NCBI GenBank assembly: GCA_004554585.1
Contig: SFLH01000011.1
Location: forward strand, 8,308-72,307
From: Clostridiales bacterium
Lineage (GTDB): Bacteria > Bacillota > Clostridia > Oscillospirales > Oscillospiraceae
Reading direction: 5' to 3'
DNA length: 64,000 bases
In this document: positions 41,163 through 49,031 of the stretch, piece by piece
Position numbering within the stretch: the first letter of the stretch is position 1
How the letters are laid out: each line of letters starts with the position of its first letter
Notes under the pieces: model-generated
The model's database searches: none
Told to the model about the DNA's origin: nothing
What the model saw: the letters and a program-made list of their open reading frames with translations, nothing else
Program-made: the position numbers and the translations under genes

Positions 41163-42299
41163 ATGCAAGCACAAATGAGACGTACCTGGGCTGAGGTATC
41201 CCTGGAAAAGCTGGCCCACAACTATCACGCCCTGCGGAACCTGGCGCCCCAGGGGACCAAGTTCCTGGGCCTGGTGAAGGCAGACGCTTATGGTCATGGC
41301 GCCGTTCCCGTGGCCAAGAAGCTGGAAGAGCTGGGGGCGGACTATCTGGGCGTGGCCTGCCTGGACGAGGCCATCGAGCTGCGCCAGGCGGGGATTAAAA
41401 CCCCCATCCTCATCCTGGGCTGGACCCCCGCCATCTACACCGAGGATCTGGTCAAGTACAACATCACCCAGGCCTGCTACGACCTGGACTACGCCAAGGC
41501 CCTGTCGGAAGGGGCCCAGAAGGCAGGGGGCACCTTGACCGTCCACATCCAGTGTGACACCGGCATGACCCGCCTGGGCTTTTTGTGCAACGAAACCAAC
41601 ATGGCCCAGACCGCCCAGGAGATCATCCAGGCGGTACGCCTGCCCGGCCTGAAGGCAGAGGGCATCTTCACCCACTTCTCTGACTCCGACAGCAGCGAAG
41701 AGTACACCATGATGCAGTTTGACCGCTTCCTGGACATCATCAAGCGGGTGGAGGAACTGGGCTATACCTTCGCCATCCGCCACTGCGCCAACAGCGCGGC
41801 AACCCTGCTCTACCCCGCCACCTATCTGGACATGATCCGCCCTGGCATCGTCCTGTACGGCCACTTCCCGGACATGAACATGGACCCCGGCCTGTGCGAC
41901 CTGGTGCCCGTGCTGGAGCTCAAGAGCCGGGTGGCCACCGTCCGTGAAGTCCCCGCCGGCACCTGCGTCAGCTACGGCCGCACCGCCACCCTCCAGCGGG
42001 ACTCCCGCCTGGCGGTGATCCCCGTGGGCTACGGCGACGGGTACTGCCGAGGCTTCTCCAACCAGCTCACCGTCCTCATCGACGGCCACAAGGCCCCCAT
42101 CACCGGCCGGGTGTGCATGGACATGTGCATGGTGGATGTGACTGACCTGCCGAACGTGAAGGAAGGGGACGTCGCCGTCCTCTACGGCAGCGACGGCAAG
42201 GACGACCAGCCTGTGGAGGCCGGCGCCAAGATCATGAATACCATCTCGTATGAACTGCTGTGTGTGCTCACCAAGCGCATTCCCCGGATTTATCTGTAA
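41163..42299 (+). CDS. alr: Alanine racemase
   Basis: A 378-residue PLP enzyme that interconverts L- and D-alanine for peptidoglycan. The PLP-binding lysine is K39 in GLVKADAYGHG; the catalytic tyrosine is in VSYGRT near residue 270. DTGMTRLGF, GIFTHFSDSD, VIPVGYGDGY and GRVCMDMCMVDVT are further family blocks. Tight spacing to the lipoprotein gene indicates one operon with nnrD. mazF follows after 217 bases. Confidence 0.95.
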   Translation: MQAQMRRTWAEVSLEKLAHNYHALRNLAPQGTKFLGLVKADAYGHGAVPVAKKLEELGADYLGVACLDEAIELRQAGIKTPILILGWTPAIYTEDLVKYNITQACYDLDYAKALSEGAQKAGGTLTVHIQCDTGMTRLGFLCNETNMAQTAQEIIQAVRLPGLKAEGIFTHFSDSDSSEEYTMMQFDRFLDIIKRVEELGYTFAIRHCANSAATLLYPATYLDMIRPGIVLYGHFPDMNMDPGLCDLVPVLELKSRVATVREVPAGTCVSYGRTATLQRDSRLAVIPVGYGDGYCRGFSNQLTVLIDGHKAPITGRVCMDMCMVDVTDLPNVKEGDVAVLYGSDGKDDQPVEAGAKIMNTISYELLCVLTKRIPRIYL

Positions 42300-42411
42300 G
42301 CGACAGGGTTCCCGAAAAAGGACCCGGCGCATAGGATGAAGCGAGGAAGGAGGCGGCGGACGGAAGGTTCCGCTGTTGGGCTGAAGGCGGCGCGATTTTT
42401 CCCCTGTGGGG

Positions 42412-42417
42412 TATAAT
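42412..42417 (+). promoter_or_regulatory. -10 element upstream of mazF
   Basis: A consensus TATAAT lies about 100 bases before the mazF start. No good -35 is seen. A hairpin (AGGATGC/GCATCCT, 42459-42476) lies in the leader between it and the gene. Confidence 0.5.
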
Positions 42418-42516
42418 GGCCGCCTGTCCGTGGGAGAATCATAGGGACCGCGTTTCATAGGATGCTATGGCATCCTGGTGACGCAGGATCCTACTTCCAG
42501 CGGAGTGTGAGCTTTT

Positions 42517-42882
42517 GTGGATCATAGCGTAAAGCGTGGAGATATCTTTTATGCAGACCTGAGCCCCGTGGTGGGCAGTGAACAGGGGGGCGTGCGCCCA
42601 GTGCTCATCGTGCAAAACGACACGGGCAACCGTCACAGCCCTACTGTTATTGCTGCGGCCATTACCTCCCAGACGGGAAAGGCCAAGCTGCCCACCCACA
42701 TTTCCCTGGCAGCCCGCCAGTTTGGTCTGCCCAAGGACTCTGTGGTTCTGTTGGAGCAGATCCGCACCTTGGACAAAAAGCGTCTGCGGGAGCACATGGG
42801 CCGAGTCGATGGCCCCGTGATGCACCGGGTCGACGCTGCCATTGCCGTGAGCTTTGGCCTGCATCCAGAGACTCTCGTCTAA
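42517..42882 (+). CDS. mazF: MazF/NdoA-type endoribonuclease toxin
   Basis: A 121-residue MazF/PemK RNase. VKRGDIFYADLSPVVGSEQGG at the N-terminus carries the conserved Arg and Gly-Ser-Glu loop. GVRPVLIVQND, VIAAAITSQ and LLEQIRTLDKKRL (with the catalytic Thr region) complete the fold. It is closest in pattern to B. subtilis NdoA (EndoA), which cuts mRNA at UACAU. The GTG start has GGAG 11 bases before it. No antitoxin gene is found: in B. subtilis ndoAI lies between alr and ndoA, whereas here the gap has only a promoter and a hairpin. Confidence 0.9.
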   Translation: MDHSVKRGDIFYADLSPVVGSEQGGVRPVLIVQNDTGNRHSPTVIAAAITSQTGKAKLPTHISLAARQFGLPKDSVVLLEQIRTLDKKRLREHMGRVDGPVMHRVDAAIAVSFGLHPETLV

Positions 42883-43053
42883 TTCTTGTCACGGGCATCC
42901 CGGCAACGTTCCTGCCGGGAGAGCCCGTCCCACGGAAGGGTTCCGGCTTGAGCACGCCATACATACCACAGCATGGGCGGGCTTCGAGCTTGGGCGGGAT
43001 GAGGGGCCTGACAGGATCAGGGCCCCTCGCCGGCAGAATGCTTCCCTTGAAGA

Positions 43054-43085
43054 AAAAAGGCAGTCGGGCAACCGACTGCCTTTTT
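43054..43085 (+). terminator. Bidirectional terminator between mazF and lysR
   Basis: AAAAAGGCAGTCGG pairs with CCGACTGCCTTTTT around GCAA; T-runs on both strands serve both convergent genes. Confidence 0.9.
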
Positions 43086-43152
43086 CAATTTGTCCACAGC
43101 CCAACCAGCCCGGCACTGTCGGGCTCTTTTTTGGAGTAAAGGCCGCCGGCGG

Positions 43153-44067
43153 CTACGAACCGGGTGCAAGGGGAAGTTCCGGCTGCCCTTCGGGGCACAG
43201 CAGCTGGAAGAGGTGCTGATAGTGTTGGGCGAAAAGGCTGCCTTTGCGCCAGATAAAGACCATGTCGTTGTGCTCCTGCAGGTCCTCCAAATGGAGCGCC
43301 TGCAGGCGGCCCTGGTCCAGATCCTCTGCCACGGCGGCGCGGTAGAGAAAGGCAATGCCGCAGCCCAGGAGCAGTAGCTGCTTGAGCACATTCATATCGC
43401 CCACCTCCAGAAGAATCCGAAAGTCGGACAAACTCAGGTTGCTGCGATTGAGGCTACGGGAGATGATCTCCCGGTTCCCGGAGCCCGGTTCCCGTACCAA
43501 CAGCGGCTCCTCCAACAGGTCGGTCAGACGCCGGGGCTGGCCGGACAGGGGATAGTGGGCAGCGCAGACGGCTAGAAAGGGCTCGCTGCGGTAGAGCAAG
43601 GTGTCGTAGTCCCCCTTGTGCACATACCCCTCTACAATGGCAAAGTCCAGTGCCCCACGGTCCAGCGCTTGGCATAGGACTTGTGTGTTGTCCACCTGAA
43701 GAAAAAGGTTGGCCTCTGGAAACCGACGGCGGTAGGCGGCCAGGGGCTGGGGCAACAGATAGGTTGCCACCGTCGGCGTGGCCCCAAAGCGAAGGTCCCG
43801 GGGTGGGCGGAGGGTGTGCTGCATCTGGCGCTTCAACTGGCCGTCGTCGTGCTGCACGGTGGTGACGGCGGTGCGCAGAAGCTCGCCGGCTGGAGTGAGC
43901 ATCAGCTGTTTGTGGGCGTAGCGGAACAGGGGGGTGCCATAGCGCTCTTCCAGCCAGCGGATGTGCTGGGAGACGGCAGGCTGGGTCAGATTCAGTTCCT
44001 CCGCTGCCCTGGTGTAGTTCATGTGACGGCAGACAGCAAGAAAGCTCTCCATGCGAAAATCCAGCAT
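43153..44067 (-). CDS. LysR-family transcriptional regulator
   Basis: A 304-residue LysR regulator. The N-terminal helix-turn-helix reads FLAVCRHMNYTRAAEELNLTQPAVSQHIRWLE in overlapping parts (residues 9-40), and a periplasmic-binding-like effector domain follows from about residue 90 (RFGATPTVATYLLPQPL). It is divergent from the chromate-transporter pair 137 bases away, the usual arrangement when a LysR protein activates its neighbour. The effector is unknown. Confidence 0.92.
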   Translation of the reverse strand: MLDFRMESFLAVCRHMNYTRAAEELNLTQPAVSQHIRWLEERYGTPLFRYAHKQLMLTPAGELLRTAVTTVQHDDGQLKRQMQHTLRPPRDLRFGATPTVATYLLPQPLAAYRRRFPEANLFLQVDNTQVLCQALDRGALDFAIVEGYVHKGDYDTLLYRSEPFLAVCAAHYPLSGQPRRLTDLLEEPLLVREPGSGNREIISRSLNRSNLSLSDFRILLEVGDMNVLKQLLLLGCGIAFLYRAAVAEDLDQGRLQALHLEDLQEHNDMVFIWRKGSLFAQHYQHLFQLLCPEGQPELPLAPGS

Positions 44068-44116
44068 GGCAAGTTGCTCCTTTCTGGGACGGTTTCCTGG
44101 GTTTACTATAACATAG

Positions 44117-44140
44117 ATTTATGGATAGATAAAGATAAAT
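44117..44140. promoter_or_regulatory. Candidate LysR binding site
   Basis: ATTTAT-N12-ATAAAT, an A/T-rich inverted repeat close to the T-N11-A rule, lies midway between lysR and the chromate transporter genes. Confidence 0.45.
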
Positions 44141-44204
44141 CATTTTTCTTTTTGCTCCATTGGTGGTATGATGACCCCATCGAACAGAAAGGAGAGATTT
44201 CCCC

Positions 44205-44801
44205 ATGAAACCTCAAGAGAGAAAAGCTGTTTTGCTGTGGAAACTGTTTAAGGCTACCTTCCTGCTCAGCGCCTTTACCTTTGGCGGCGGCTTCGTCATC
44301 GTGTCCCTGATGAAAAAGAAGTTCGTGGAAGAGCTGGGCTGGTTGGAGGAAGAGGAGATGTTGGACATCACGGCCATCGCCCAGTCCTCTCCCGGGCCCA
44401 TCCCCATCAACGCTTCCGTCATTCTGGGGTACCGGATGTGCGGCCTGGCCGGGTCCCTTGTAGCCATTTTGGGCACGGCGCTGCCGCCCATGGTCATTAT
44501 CTCGGTGATCTCCCTTTTCTATGCCCAGTTCCGCAGCAACCCCATCATCTCCCTGGCGCTGCAGGTGATGCGGGCTGGGGTGGCCGCCGTCATCTTTGAT
44601 GTGGTCATCAACTTGGCCAAGAACGTCATCAAGACCCGCCGGGTGCTGTACATTGTCTTGATGGCGGCGGCCTTTGTGGCCCGGGCCATTCTGGGGGTGG
44701 AGGCTACGGTCCTCATTCTGGTTTGCCTGGCTGTGGGGCTGATGGACGTGTTTGCGCAGACCCGGGCCAAGGACAACAAAAACGCGGAGGTGCAGGTGTG
44801 A
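44205..44801 (+). CDS. Chromate-transporter (CHR) family half-protein, subunit 1
   Basis: A 198-residue membrane protein that forms one CHR domain with about six helices. The start has FTFGGGFVIVSLMKKKFVEELGWL, with the FGGG and the loop that opens CHR domains, then ITAIAQSSPGPIPINASVILGY, the conserved PGP segment. Short CHR proteins work as pairs. The ATG follows AAGGAGAG. The second half overlaps it by four bases. The family exports chromate or takes up related anions; the substrate here is not established. Confidence 0.9.
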   Translation: MKPQERKAVLLWKLFKATFLLSAFTFGGGFVIVSLMKKKFVEELGWLEEEEMLDITAIAQSSPGPIPINASVILGYRMCGLAGSLVAILGTALPPMVIISVISLFYAQFRSNPIISLALQVMRAGVAAVIFDVVINLAKNVIKTRRVLYIVLMAAAFVARAILGVEATVLILVCLAVGLMDVFAQTRAKDNKNAEVQV

Positions 44802-45370
44802 GTATGTTGATGCAGTTGTTTCTCTCGTTCATCCAAGTGGGCCTGTTCAGTGTGGGCGGAGGGTATGCGGCCATCCCTCTGATCCAGAATCAGGTCGTGG
44901 ATGTCCACGGGCTGATGACCCTGGCTGAGTTTACGGACTTGATTACCATCGCGGAGATGACCCCTGGGCCCATCTCCATCAACTCCGCCACCTTCGTGGG
45001 CATGCGGTTAGGCGGGGTGCCTGGCGTGCTTCTGTGCACCCTGGGCTGTATCCTCCCTTCCTTTTTCATCTGCCTGACGCTGGCCTTTTTCTACTATAAG
45101 TATCGCAGCGTCCAGGGGGTCCAGACTGTGCTGTCTGCCCTGCGGCCGGCCGTGGTGGCACTGATCGCTTCGGCTGGGCTGTCGATCCTGCTGCTGGCGC
45201 TCTTCCCCAACGGCCTTGCCCAGGGGGTGGAAGGGATTCATCTGGTGGAAGGGGCGTTGTTTGTAGGGGCGCTGTTCCTGCTGCGGCGCTTCAAGCTCAG
45301 CGCCATTGCCACCATATTCGGTTCCGGCGTAGTGGGCACTGTGGCCTACCTGCTGCTGGGTTTGGTATGA
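44798..45370 (+). CDS. Chromate-transporter (CHR) family half-protein, subunit 2
   Basis: A 190-residue CHR half-transporter. FIQVGLFSVGGGYAAIPLIQNQVVD and IAEMTPGPISINSATFVGMRLGG repeat the signature of subunit 1. The GTG at 44798 overlaps the upstream stop (GTGA) with GGAGG six bases before it, so a translationally coupled heterodimer is likely. An ATG at 44804 is the alternative start. Confidence 0.9.
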   Translation: MSMLMQLFLSFIQVGLFSVGGGYAAIPLIQNQVVDVHGLMTLAEFTDLITIAEMTPGPISINSATFVGMRLGGVPGVLLCTLGCILPSFFICLTLAFFYYKYRSVQGVQTVLSALRPAVVALIASAGLSILLLALFPNGLAQGVEGIHLVEGALFVGALFLLRRFKLSAIATIFGSGVVGTVAYLLLGLV

Positions 45371-45394
45371 AGGACGGATAAGCCCAACGGCAAA

Positions 45395-45434
45395 AAACAG
45401 ACGGAGCAGCTGCACATAGCTGTTCCGTCTGTTT
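45395..45434 (+). terminator. Bidirectional terminator after the chromate-transporter genes
   Basis: AAACAGACGGA pairs with TCCGTCTGTTT around an inner AGCT/AGCT stem; an A-run precedes it, giving T6 on the minus strand. Confidence 0.82.
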
Positions 45435-45446
45435 GGGGTTGTGGGA

Positions 45447-45656
45447 TCAAAGGGTGAAGTCCGCATCGTCAAACCGGCTGAAGTCCGGCGCGACAGGGCG
45501 GGGTGGCACCCGCTTGAGGGGGTCGTAGCGGAACCAGCCACAGGAGCCGTCGGCGGTGGTCACGCCCTTTTTGCGGCAGAGGATGGTCTCCGGGCTGACG
45601 GCTTTGCCGCGGCGGCAATAGGCGCAGCTGGGGGCGATCTTTTTGGCAAATAGCAT
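45447..45656 (-). CDS. Small four-cysteine protein (zinc-ribbon-like), 69 residues
   Basis: A soluble protein with cysteines in SCAYCRRG (11 and 14), ILCRKKG (27) and SCGWFRYDPLKR (39): two pairs that could bind zinc. The ending RYDPLKRVPP followed by an acidic tail is familiar from short uncharacterised Clostridia proteins. It lies 20 bases after ylbJ on the same strand and probably shares its transcript. No function known. Confidence 0.72.
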   Translation of the reverse strand: MLFAKKIAPSCAYCRRGKAVSPETILCRKKGVTTADGSCGWFRYDPLKRVPPRPVAPDFSRFDDADFTL

Positions 45657-45676
45657 GGCATTCCCTCCCGGATAGG

Positions 45677-46822
45677 TTATGGATTCCTATTATACCGTGT
45701 TTTCTCTGTCTTTTCCATCCCCTTTTTGCCGCAGAAGAAAAAAGAGACCCCTGCCAGCCCCCATAGTAGAACCATCTCCCGCCCGAAGGGAAGGGGAGCG
45801 GACAGCGGCTTTGCCGGCGCCATGGTGGGCAGAGCCAGGGGAAATGCCCACAGCGCCAGGGAAGTGATCCCGGCCGCCAGCAGTCCCTGGAGGAATTTGG
45901 CCCGCAGGTAAGGTCCCACAGATACCCCGGCAGCCCTCCAAAAGGGGAGGGACTGACAGTGAACCGACAAGCCGCCCCACCCCAGCAGAAAAGCCGCCAG
46001 AGGCAGGGCCAGGGGAGAGGCGGTGGCCGCGGACAGAGAGGCGGTGCCGGTGGAGAGTTCCAGAAGCCCGGACAAAAGACTCCGGCACAGGGCCTGGGTG
46101 TGTTCCCCTGGCAGAAGGGCGGCCAGAGCATCGGCACAGAGGGGGAGCAGGCCGGAGGCCTCCGCCAATGCGGTGAGGACGGAGAAGAGAATCACGTAGG
46201 CACACACCCCCAAGGTGGCGGAAAAACCGTCCCGCACACACCCTGGCAGCTCTGTGGCCAGGGTGGAGAAGGAGACGGAGCGGGCGGTGTGCCTTTGGTT
46301 GGGCAGCGAACCGCCTTCGCACCAACGGGCCGCGATGCCCACCACCAGTGCCGCTGCCAGGTTGGCCCCCAGCAGCAGGAAGCCGGCTTCCTTGGAACCG
46401 AAGACCCCCACCCCCGCCGCGCCAATGAAGAAGGCGGGGCCGCAGTTGTTGCAGAATTTGGCCAGGCGATTGGCTTCGGCCTGGGTACAGACCCGTTCCT
46501 CTGTCAGCTGGGCGATGGTTCTGGCGCCCACTGGATATCCGCCGATGAGTCCCAGCCCCAAGGCGGCGGCCCCCGGGCCGCCGACCCCAAACAAAGGACC
46601 CATGATCCGCTCCAAAGGCCGGGCGCAGGCCCCGGCCAGGCCGGTGGCAATGACCAGGGAAGAGAGAACGAAAAAGGGGAACAGGGAGGGGACCAGTAGG
46701 TCCAGGCACAGCCCGACCCCTTTTCGGGCTGCCTGGGCACTGGCCTCGGGGAACCGAAAGAGCAGGGCGCCCAACAGGACCAGGATGCCCCCCTCCAGCA
46801 ATGGGCGAATAGAGCCTTTCAT
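45677..46822 (-). CDS. ylbJ: Sporulation integral membrane protein YlbJ
   Basis: A 381-residue membrane protein with two nucleoside-transporter gate-like halves. GLIGGYPVGARTIAQL and FCNNCGPAFFIGAAGVG are strong YlbJ markers, together with ELSTGTASL near residue 265. In B. subtilis ylbJ belongs to the sigma-E regulon and is required for spore formation. The ATG at 46822 has GGAGG six bases upstream. This indicates that the host forms endospores. Confidence 0.92.
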   Translation of the reverse strand: MKGSIRPLLEGGILVLLGALLFRFPEASAQAARKGVGLCLDLLVPSLFPFFVLSSLVIATGLAGACARPLERIMGPLFGVGGPGAAALGLGLIGGYPVGARTIAQLTEERVCTQAEANRLAKFCNNCGPAFFIGAAGVGVFGSKEAGFLLLGANLAAALVVGIAARWCEGGSLPNQRHTARSVSFSTLATELPGCVRDGFSATLGVCAYVILFSVLTALAEASGLLPLCADALAALLPGEHTQALCRSLLSGLLELSTGTASLSAATASPLALPLAAFLLGWGGLSVHCQSLPFWRAAGVSVGPYLRAKFLQGLLAAGITSLALWAFPLALPTMAPAKPLSAPLPFGREMVLLWGLAGVSFFFCGKKGMEKTEKTRYNRNP

Positions 46823-46890
46823 CTGCCACCTCCTTATCATCTCTTAAAAGGTATGTGCCCTGGAAGGAAAACTTGCCTGTTCTCCCGCTC

Positions 46891-46919
46891 TTGCGTCGGG
46901 GACGGGAATGGGCTATAAT
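46891..46919 (+). promoter_or_regulatory. Promoter of apbE
   Basis: -35 TTGCGT (46891-46896) and -10 TATAAT (46914-46919), spacer 17 bases. Confidence 0.75.
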
Positions 46920-46953
46920 AGGACAAAATTTCCTTGGAAAAGGAGCTTGTTTC

Positions 46954-47964
46954 ATGAAAAAATGCATCGCCGCCCTGACGGCGGCCCTTTTGGTGCTCTC
47001 TGCCGCTGGCTGTACCGGCACCCAGCCCCAGCAGGACAGTGTGACCAAGACCAATCTGATGCTAGATACCGTCATCACCATCACCCTCCACGACTGGCAG
47101 GACGCCAGTACCATCGACCTGGCGTTTGATGAGATCAGCCGCCTGGAGGATCTGCTCAGCGTAGAGCAGGAGGGCAGCGACTTGTACCGGTTGGCCCAGT
47201 CGGCCGGGAAGGACTGGGTGGAGATTGCCCCGGAGACTGAGGAAGTCCTCCGCCTGGCCAAGGAGTACTATGCTCTCACCGAAGGGCACTTCGATGTGAC
47301 CATCGGCCCGCTGGTGAATCTGTGGGATATCCACGACGGCCAGGGCCACGTGCCCACCCAGGAGGAGCTGGACCAGGTCCTTCCTCTCATCGACAGCGAC
47401 GATCTGCTGGTAGAGGAGGGCCGGGCCTACCTGACCCAAGAGGGGATGATCGCCAACCTGGGGGCCATTGCCAAAGGGTACATCGCCGATCGGGTGAAGG
47501 AGCTGCTGGCGGAACAAGGGGTGGAGCACGCCGTGCTGGACCTGGGGCACAACGTGCTGCTCCTTGGCGGGAAAGCCGACGGCACAGACTTTACCGTCGG
47601 CGTGAACGATCCCAACGCGGCGGAAGGGGGCCTGGCGGACGTCATTGCGGTCTCGGACAAGAGCGTGGTGACCTCCGGCATTGACCAGCGCAACTTCGTC
47701 TATGAAGGCAAGACCTACCACCATGTCCTGGACCCCTTTACCGGATTTCCGGCAGACACGGGCCTGGCCTCGGTGACCATCATTTCCGATAATTCCGCCC
47801 AGGGAGACGCCCTGTCCACCTCCTGCCTGCTGCTGGGCAAGGAGAAGGGCATGGCCCTGGTGGAAAGCTTGGAAGGGGTGGAGGCCCTGTTCATCACCAC
47901 CGATGGCACCCTTATTCCCTCCTCCGGCTATGAGTCCTACCGGGCGCAGGAGAGCGAGACTTAA
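46954..47964 (+). CDS. apbE: FAD:protein FMN transferase (ApbE), lipoprotein
   Basis: A 336-residue flavinyltransferase. A signal peptide ends in the lipobox SAAGC (about residue 19), so it acts outside the membrane. Family blocks are LSVEQEGSDLYRL, GPLVNLWDI, NLGAIAKGYIADRV, DLGHNVLLLGGK and the C-terminal DALSTSCLLLG with the metal-binding Asp. It attaches FMN to Thr/Ser of target flavoproteins such as Rnf or NqrC subunits; none is encoded nearby. The ATG at 46954 follows AAAAGGAG. Confidence 0.93.
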   Translation: MKKCIAALTAALLVLSAAGCTGTQPQQDSVTKTNLMLDTVITITLHDWQDASTIDLAFDEISRLEDLLSVEQEGSDLYRLAQSAGKDWVEIAPETEEVLRLAKEYYALTEGHFDVTIGPLVNLWDIHDGQGHVPTQEELDQVLPLIDSDDLLVEEGRAYLTQEGMIANLGAIAKGYIADRVKELLAEQGVEHAVLDLGHNVLLLGGKADGTDFTVGVNDPNAAEGGLADVIAVSDKSVVTSGIDQRNFVYEGKTYHHVLDPFTGFPADTGLASVTIISDNSAQGDALSTSCLLLGKEKGMALVESLEGVEALFITTDGTLIPSSGYESYRAQESET

Positions 47965-47974
47965 ACGGAAAAGC

Positions 47975-48020
47975 ACAGACGTGCCGCAGCTGCGAAAGAG
48001 CTGCGGCACGTCTGTATTTT
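47975..48020 (+). terminator. Terminator of apbE
   Basis: A 17-bp stem starting ACAGACGTGCCGCAGCT is followed by ATTTT. Confidence 0.82.
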
Positions 48021-48081
48021 GGGCGGGAGAGGGAAATTATAAAGAAAGAATTAAGGGTCGATTAAGGTTTTCATAAATCCA

Positions 48082-48110
48082 TTGACAGGGGAAAACGGGT
48101 GTTTTATGCT
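48082..48110 (+). promoter_or_regulatory. Distal promoter before the Bce module
   Basis: -35 TTGACA (48082-48087) and -10 TATGCT (48105-48110), spacer 17; a candidate constitutive promoter upstream of the regulated one. Confidence 0.55.
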
Positions 48111-48161
48111 AGCAATACCAGCAATTTTCCCAGAAAAATCGGAAGAAACGGTACCTTTCAA

Positions 48162-48228
48162 AAATGTAAGGTTTCCCGCAGAAATGTAAGGGAAAACGAT
48201 TGTTGTCTTATTGTACTAAGGGTATCAT
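48162..48228 (+). promoter_or_regulatory. Regulated promoter of the Bce ABC genes with tandem repeats
   Basis: AAATGTAAGG occurs at 48162-48171 and again at 48182-48191, 20 bases apart (two helical turns), immediately upstream of -35 TTGTTG (48200-48205) and -10 TATCAT (48223-48228; spacer 17). This fits direct-repeat binding by an OmpR-type response regulator such as the one encoded downstream. Confidence 0.65.
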
Positions 48229-48263
48229 ATAAGTGAAATTTGAACCGATTTGGAGGGATCGCG

Positions 48264-49031
48264 ATGACACTTCTGGAAGTGAACGCGCTGAAAAAGACCT
48301 ACACAACCCGCCTGGGCGGCCACCTGGTCCCTGCCCTGACCAATGTGAATTTTTCCGTGGAGCAGGGGGAGTATCTGGCCATCATGGGCGAGTCCGGCTC
48401 AGGCAAGACGACCTTGTTGAATATTGTGGCGACGCTGGATCAGCCCACCGGGGGCCAGGTCCTGCTGGACGGCAAGGACATCGGCAAGATCCGGGAGCGG
48501 GACCTGGCGGACTTCCGCCGGGAGAACCTGGGATTTGTGTTCCAGGATTTTAACCTTCTGGATACCTTTTCCCTGCGGGACAACATTTACTTGCCCCTGG
48601 TGCTCTCCGGCGTGAACGAGAAGGAGATGACCCGGCGTCTGGCGCCTTTGGCCAAAAAGCTGTCCATTGAGGATATTTTGGAGAAATATCCCTATGAGGT
48701 CTCTGGAGGCCAAAAACAGCGGGCGGCTGTGGCCCGGGCCTGCATCACCACCCCCCGCCTTCTGCTGGCCGACGAACCCACCGGAGCGCTGGACTCCCGG
48801 TCCGCCGATCAGCTGCTGGATCTGTTTGCCCAACTCAACCAGGAGGGACAGACCATTCTCATGGTCACCCACTCCGCCCGGGCCGCCAGCCGGGCCGGCC
48901 GGGTCCTCTTCATCAAGGACGGCGAAGTCTACCACCAGCTCTACCGGGGCGGCCGGTCCAACGAGGCCATGTTCAGCCAGATCGCGGACACCCTCACCGC
49001 CCTGGCCACGGGAGGTGGCGCACGTGGGTAA
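48264..49031 (+). CDS. Bce-type ABC transporter ATPase (BceA-like)
   Basis: A 255-residue ATPase of the MacB/BceA group. Walker A is GESGSGKTT, the Q-loop FVFQDFNLLDTFSL is characteristic of peptide-detoxification modules, the signature is VSGGQKQR, and Walker B is LLLADEPTGALDS. The ATG at 48264 follows TGGAGGG. It overlaps the permease gene by eight bases. It should power removal of antimicrobial peptides from lipid targets. Confidence 0.93.
   Translation: MTLLEVNALKKTYTTRLGGHLVPALTNVNFSVEQGEYLAIMGESGSGKTTLLNIVATLDQPTGGQVLLDGKDIGKIRERDLADFRRENLGFVFQDFNLLDTFSLRDNIYLPLVLSGVNEKEMTRRLAPLAKKLSIEDILEKYPYEVSGGQKQRAAVARACITTPRLLLADEPTGALDSRSADQLLDLFAQLNQEGQTILMVTHSARAASRAGRVLFIKDGEVYHQLYRGGRSNEAMFSQIADTLTALATGGGARG

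Noticed and set aside
39807..42458. 883-codon minus-strand frame opposite nnrD, the lipoprotein gene and alr
   Set aside because: Three well-supported plus-strand genes with SD sequences occupy the same DNA.
42300..42516. Possible mazE/ndoAI antitoxin gene upstream of mazF
   Set aside because: The only frame (about 26 codons from 42336) is Arg/Gly-rich and unlike a ribbon-helix-helix protein.
45690..47261. 523-codon minus-strand frame over ylbJ and the apbE start
   Set aside because: Out of frame with ylbJ and crosses the apbE promoter; no motif in the product.
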